Both the position numbers and the translations under genes were made by a program. Shown here in pieces: positions 4,831 through 6,623 of a DNA stretch of 6,623 bases. The number at the start of each line of letters is the position of its first letter. The stretch's first letter is position 1. This DNA is from Clostridiaceae bacterium (GTDB taxonomy: Bacteria > Bacillota > Clostridia > Monoglobales > Firm-18). The stretch spans positions 1-6,623 of the forward strand of contig JAAZFB010000582.1 in assembly GCA_012511915.1 (NCBI GenBank). The letters run 5' to 3'. A model generated the notes under the pieces. The model worked only from the letters and a program-made list of their open reading frames with translations, was not told where the DNA came from and did not search any database.

Positions 4831-6456
4831 ATGGGAATGTTTTGTTATCAATGTCAGGAAACTGCCGGAGGAAAAGGCTGTACCGTACGCGGTGTATGTG
4901 GAAAAAATGAGGAAGTCGCCAAACTGCAGGACCTTCTAATCTACACTCTTAAAGGCATTTCGGAAATCGTTGTCAAGGGGAAAATAGATATCAGCAAGAT
5001 TGCCAGCACAAACTATGAAATGCTCAGCAGCCTTTTTATGACCATTACCAATGCAAATTTCGATGACAGCTCTATTGAAAAACAGATTATGAAAATGATC
5101 GCCATCAGAGATGAGCTGAGAAAAACTATTACAACAAATAATTTAAGCGACGCTGCAATATTCAGCGTGGATTCCAGAGATTCGATGCTAGAAAAAGCTT
5201 CTGCCGTGGGGGTCCTCTCAACTGAAAACGAGGATGTGCGTTCTCTTCGTCAAATGATCACCTATGGTCTTAAGGGTATGGCGGCTTATGCCGAGCACGC
5301 GAAAAACATCGGAAAAGAAAGCCTTGAAATAAACGCTTTTATCTACGAGGCGCTGGCAGCAACACTGGACGATTCACTTACTGCCGACGATCTGGTGGCA
5401 CTGACATTAAAAACCGGCGAATATGGCGTCAAAGTAATGGCGCTTCTGGACGAGGCCAACACATCACGGTTTGGGAATCCTGAAATTACCGAAGTCAATA
5501 TCGGTGTCAGAAAAAATCCCGCGATCCTGATTTCCGGTCATGATCTGACAGATTTGGAACAGCTTTTAGAGCAGACCAAAGGCAGTGGTGTGGATGTATA
5601 TACCCACAGCGAGATGCTGCCCTCCCATTATTACCCGGCTTTCAAAAAATACGATAATTTCGTGGGCAACTACGGTAATGCATGGTGGAAACAGCTTACG
5701 GAATTCGAGTCCTTCCACGGCCCGATACTTTTCACCACAAATTGTATTGTTCCTCCTAAGAGTGAAGAAGTCAGAAGCAGAATTTTTACAACCGGTTCAA
5801 CAGGATTCCCCGAATGCAAACATATTGAAGCCGATAAGAACGGTAAAAAAGATTTCTCCACAATTATCGCGCTTGCCAAGACCCTTCCCGCACCCGATGA
5901 AATTGAGACCGGAAGCATAGTCGGAGGTTTTGCGCACAATCAGGTGCTGGCTTTGGCTGACAAGGTAGTTGATGCGGTAAAATCCGGAGCGATTAAAAAG
6001 TTCTTTGTTATGGCCGGCTGCGACGGTCGTATGAAATCAAGGGAATATTACACAAAGTTTGCAGAAAAGCTCCCGAAGGATACGGTTATTCTTACAGCAG
6101 GTTGTGCTAAATATCGTTATAATAAATTGGGTCTTGGTGACATCGGAGGTATTCCGAGAGTATTAGATGCCGGTCAGTGTAACGACTCTTATTCACTTGC
6201 TGTTATCGCTCTTAAGCTGAAAGAAGTATTCGGACTCGATGATATTAACAAGCTTCCGATTGAATTCAATATCGCGTGGTATGAGCAGAAAGCAGTTATT
6301 GTGCTTCTTGCGCTCTTATATCTGGGTGTGAAGAATATCCATCTTGGTCCCACTCTTCCGGGCTTCCTGTCTTCTAATGTGGCCAAGGTTTTGGTTGAAA
6401 AATTCGGTATTGCGGGTATCGGAACAGTTGACGATGATATCAAGATGTTATACTAG
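4831..6456 (+). CDS. hcp: hybrid cluster protein (hydroxylamine/NO reductase), class I
   Basis: 541 residues, full length for class I Hcp. The N-terminal [4Fe-4S] site is C5xxC8x8C17x5C23 (MFCYQCQETAGGKGC), the class I spacing. All hybrid 4Fe-2S-2O cluster ligands are visible: H237 (GHDL), E261 (HSEML), C305 (TTNC), C397 (MAGCDGR), C425 (TAGCAKYRYN), C450 (DAGQCND), E485 and K487 (WYEQKAV). They are spaced as in the Desulfovibrio protein. Hcp reduces hydroxylamine in vitro, and NO to N2O has been shown for the enterobacterial protein, so its role is nitrosative-stress detoxification in the cytoplasm. The ATG at 4831 is preferred to Met3 because GGGAGG (4818-4823) is seven bases away. It ends the operon. 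No terminator is seen before a MITE-like element that starts four bases after the stop. Confidence 0.97.
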   Translation: MGMFCYQCQETAGGKGCTVRGVCGKNEEVAKLQDLLIYTLKGISEIVVKGKIDISKIASTNYEMLSSLFMTITNANFDDSSIEKQIMKMIAIRDELRKTITTNNLSDAAIFSVDSRDSMLEKASAVGVLSTENEDVRSLRQMITYGLKGMAAYAEHAKNIGKESLEINAFIYEALAATLDDSLTADDLVALTLKTGEYGVKVMALLDEANTSRFGNPEITEVNIGVRKNPAILISGHDLTDLEQLLEQTKGSGVDVYTHSEMLPSHYYPAFKKYDNFVGNYGNAWWKQLTEFESFHGPILFTTNCIVPPKSEEVRSRIFTTGSTGFPECKHIEADKNGKKDFSTIIALAKTLPAPDEIETGSIVGGFAHNQVLALADKVVDAVKSGAIKKFFVMAGCDGRMKSREYYTKFAEKLPKDTVILTAGCAKYRYNKLGLGDIGGIPRVLDAGQCNDSYSLAVIALKLKEVFGLDDINKLPIEFNIAWYEQKAVIVLLALLYLGVKNIHLGPTLPGFLSSNVAKVLVEKFGIAGIGTVDDDIKMLY

Positions 6457-6460
6457 GCAC

Positions 6461-6623
6461 TAGTACTCTGTCAACCCTAATTCCATACGTTACCGTCGGC
6501 AAAATTTCCGTATGACTGCGTTGTCGTCAATCGGAATACGTACAGTATTCCTCAATCCTCCGCCTTGTCCTACAAAAATTTTTCTCGCCGGATAACATAC
6601 GTTTTAGAGTTGACAGAGTACTA
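6461..6623. mobile_element. MITE-like 163-bp non-coding element with terminal inverted repeats
   Basis: The left end TAGTACTCTGTCAACCCTAA (6461-6480) and the right end TTAGAGTTGACAGAGTACTA (6604-6623) are inverted copies matching at 19 of 20 positions. Subterminal sequence is also loosely inverted (6486-6516 against 6568-6603), and the interior has a perfect GGAATAC-GTACA-GTATTCC hairpin (6533-6551). No open frame is present. TA at both outer ends would fit a TA target duplication, as made by IS630/Tc1-mariner-type transposases, giving a core of 6463-6621. The window ends exactly at the right repeat, so the flanking duplication cannot be confirmed, nor whether the family has a transposase copy elsewhere in the genome. 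Confidence 0.8.
6533..6551. repeat. perfect 7-bp hairpin at the centre of the MITE-like element
   Basis: GGAATAC (6533-6539) and GTATTCC (6545-6551) pair perfectly around a 5-nt loop. It lies exactly at the midpoint of the terminal inverted repeats (centre 6542), so the whole element could fold into one long imperfect hairpin. No T-run follows, so it is not a classical terminator. Confidence 0.7.

Noticed and set aside
5585..6443. Several frames of 80-110 codons overlapping hcp
   Set aside because: All are shadows of hcp, whose frame is confirmed by every cluster ligand.
6457..6623. The right-end inverted repeat as a plain rho-independent terminator of hcp
   Set aside because: Arms are about 120 bases apart, no T-run follows within the window, and the ends look like transposon ends with TA borders.

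Overview
The window looks like a chromosomal accessory or stress-response region of a low-to-moderate-GC anaerobic Gram-positive bacterium, most likely a clostridial Firmicute. This is an inference from the strong GGAGG ribosome binding sites, near-consensus sigma-A promoters, AT-rich spacers, a class I hybrid cluster protein and several clostridial-ferredoxin-like proteins. No rRNA, tRNA or CRISPR array is visible.

Left part (1-2816, minus strand): an arsenic-type resistance operon read right to left. The order is arsR (TTG start at 2750), a COG0701/ArsP-type permease, a cysteine-rich two-cluster ferredoxin-like protein, a small thioredoxin-fold CxxC protein with a cysteine-rich N-terminal arm, and the start of an ACR3 arsenite exporter that runs off the left edge. 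A near-perfect promoter (TTGACA, 17 bp, TATAAT) lies before arsR and carries an inverted repeat suited to ArsR. A second ATCAA-N6-TTGAT palindrome lies between arsR and the permease. The ferredoxin-like and thioredoxin-like proteins share the unusual CxCGGNC signature, which suggests thiol or metalloid handling before efflux.

Middle (2817-3762): a spacer of about 190 bases with no convincing gene, then a Crp/Fnr-family regulator on the minus strand. Between the regulator and the next operon is a perfect 14-bp palindrome. It is centred at -41.5 from a good plus-strand -10 element and just downstream of the regulator's own predicted transcription start.

Right part (3763-6456, plus strand): a three-gene operon of an iron-sulfur protein with a variant second cluster site, a small cupin lacking most metal ligands, and hcp (hybrid cluster protein, hydroxylamine/NO reductase) with every cluster ligand present. 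The divergent Crp/Fnr regulator probably activates this operon and limits its own expression, in the manner of HcpR-like regulators of nitrosative stress.

Right end (6461-6623): a 163-bp MITE-like element with 20-bp terminal inverted repeats (19/20 matching), TA at both outer ends and no coding capacity. It starts four bases after the hcp stop codon. The window therefore joins a metalloid-efflux operon and a nitrosative/redox-stress operon, each with its own regulator.
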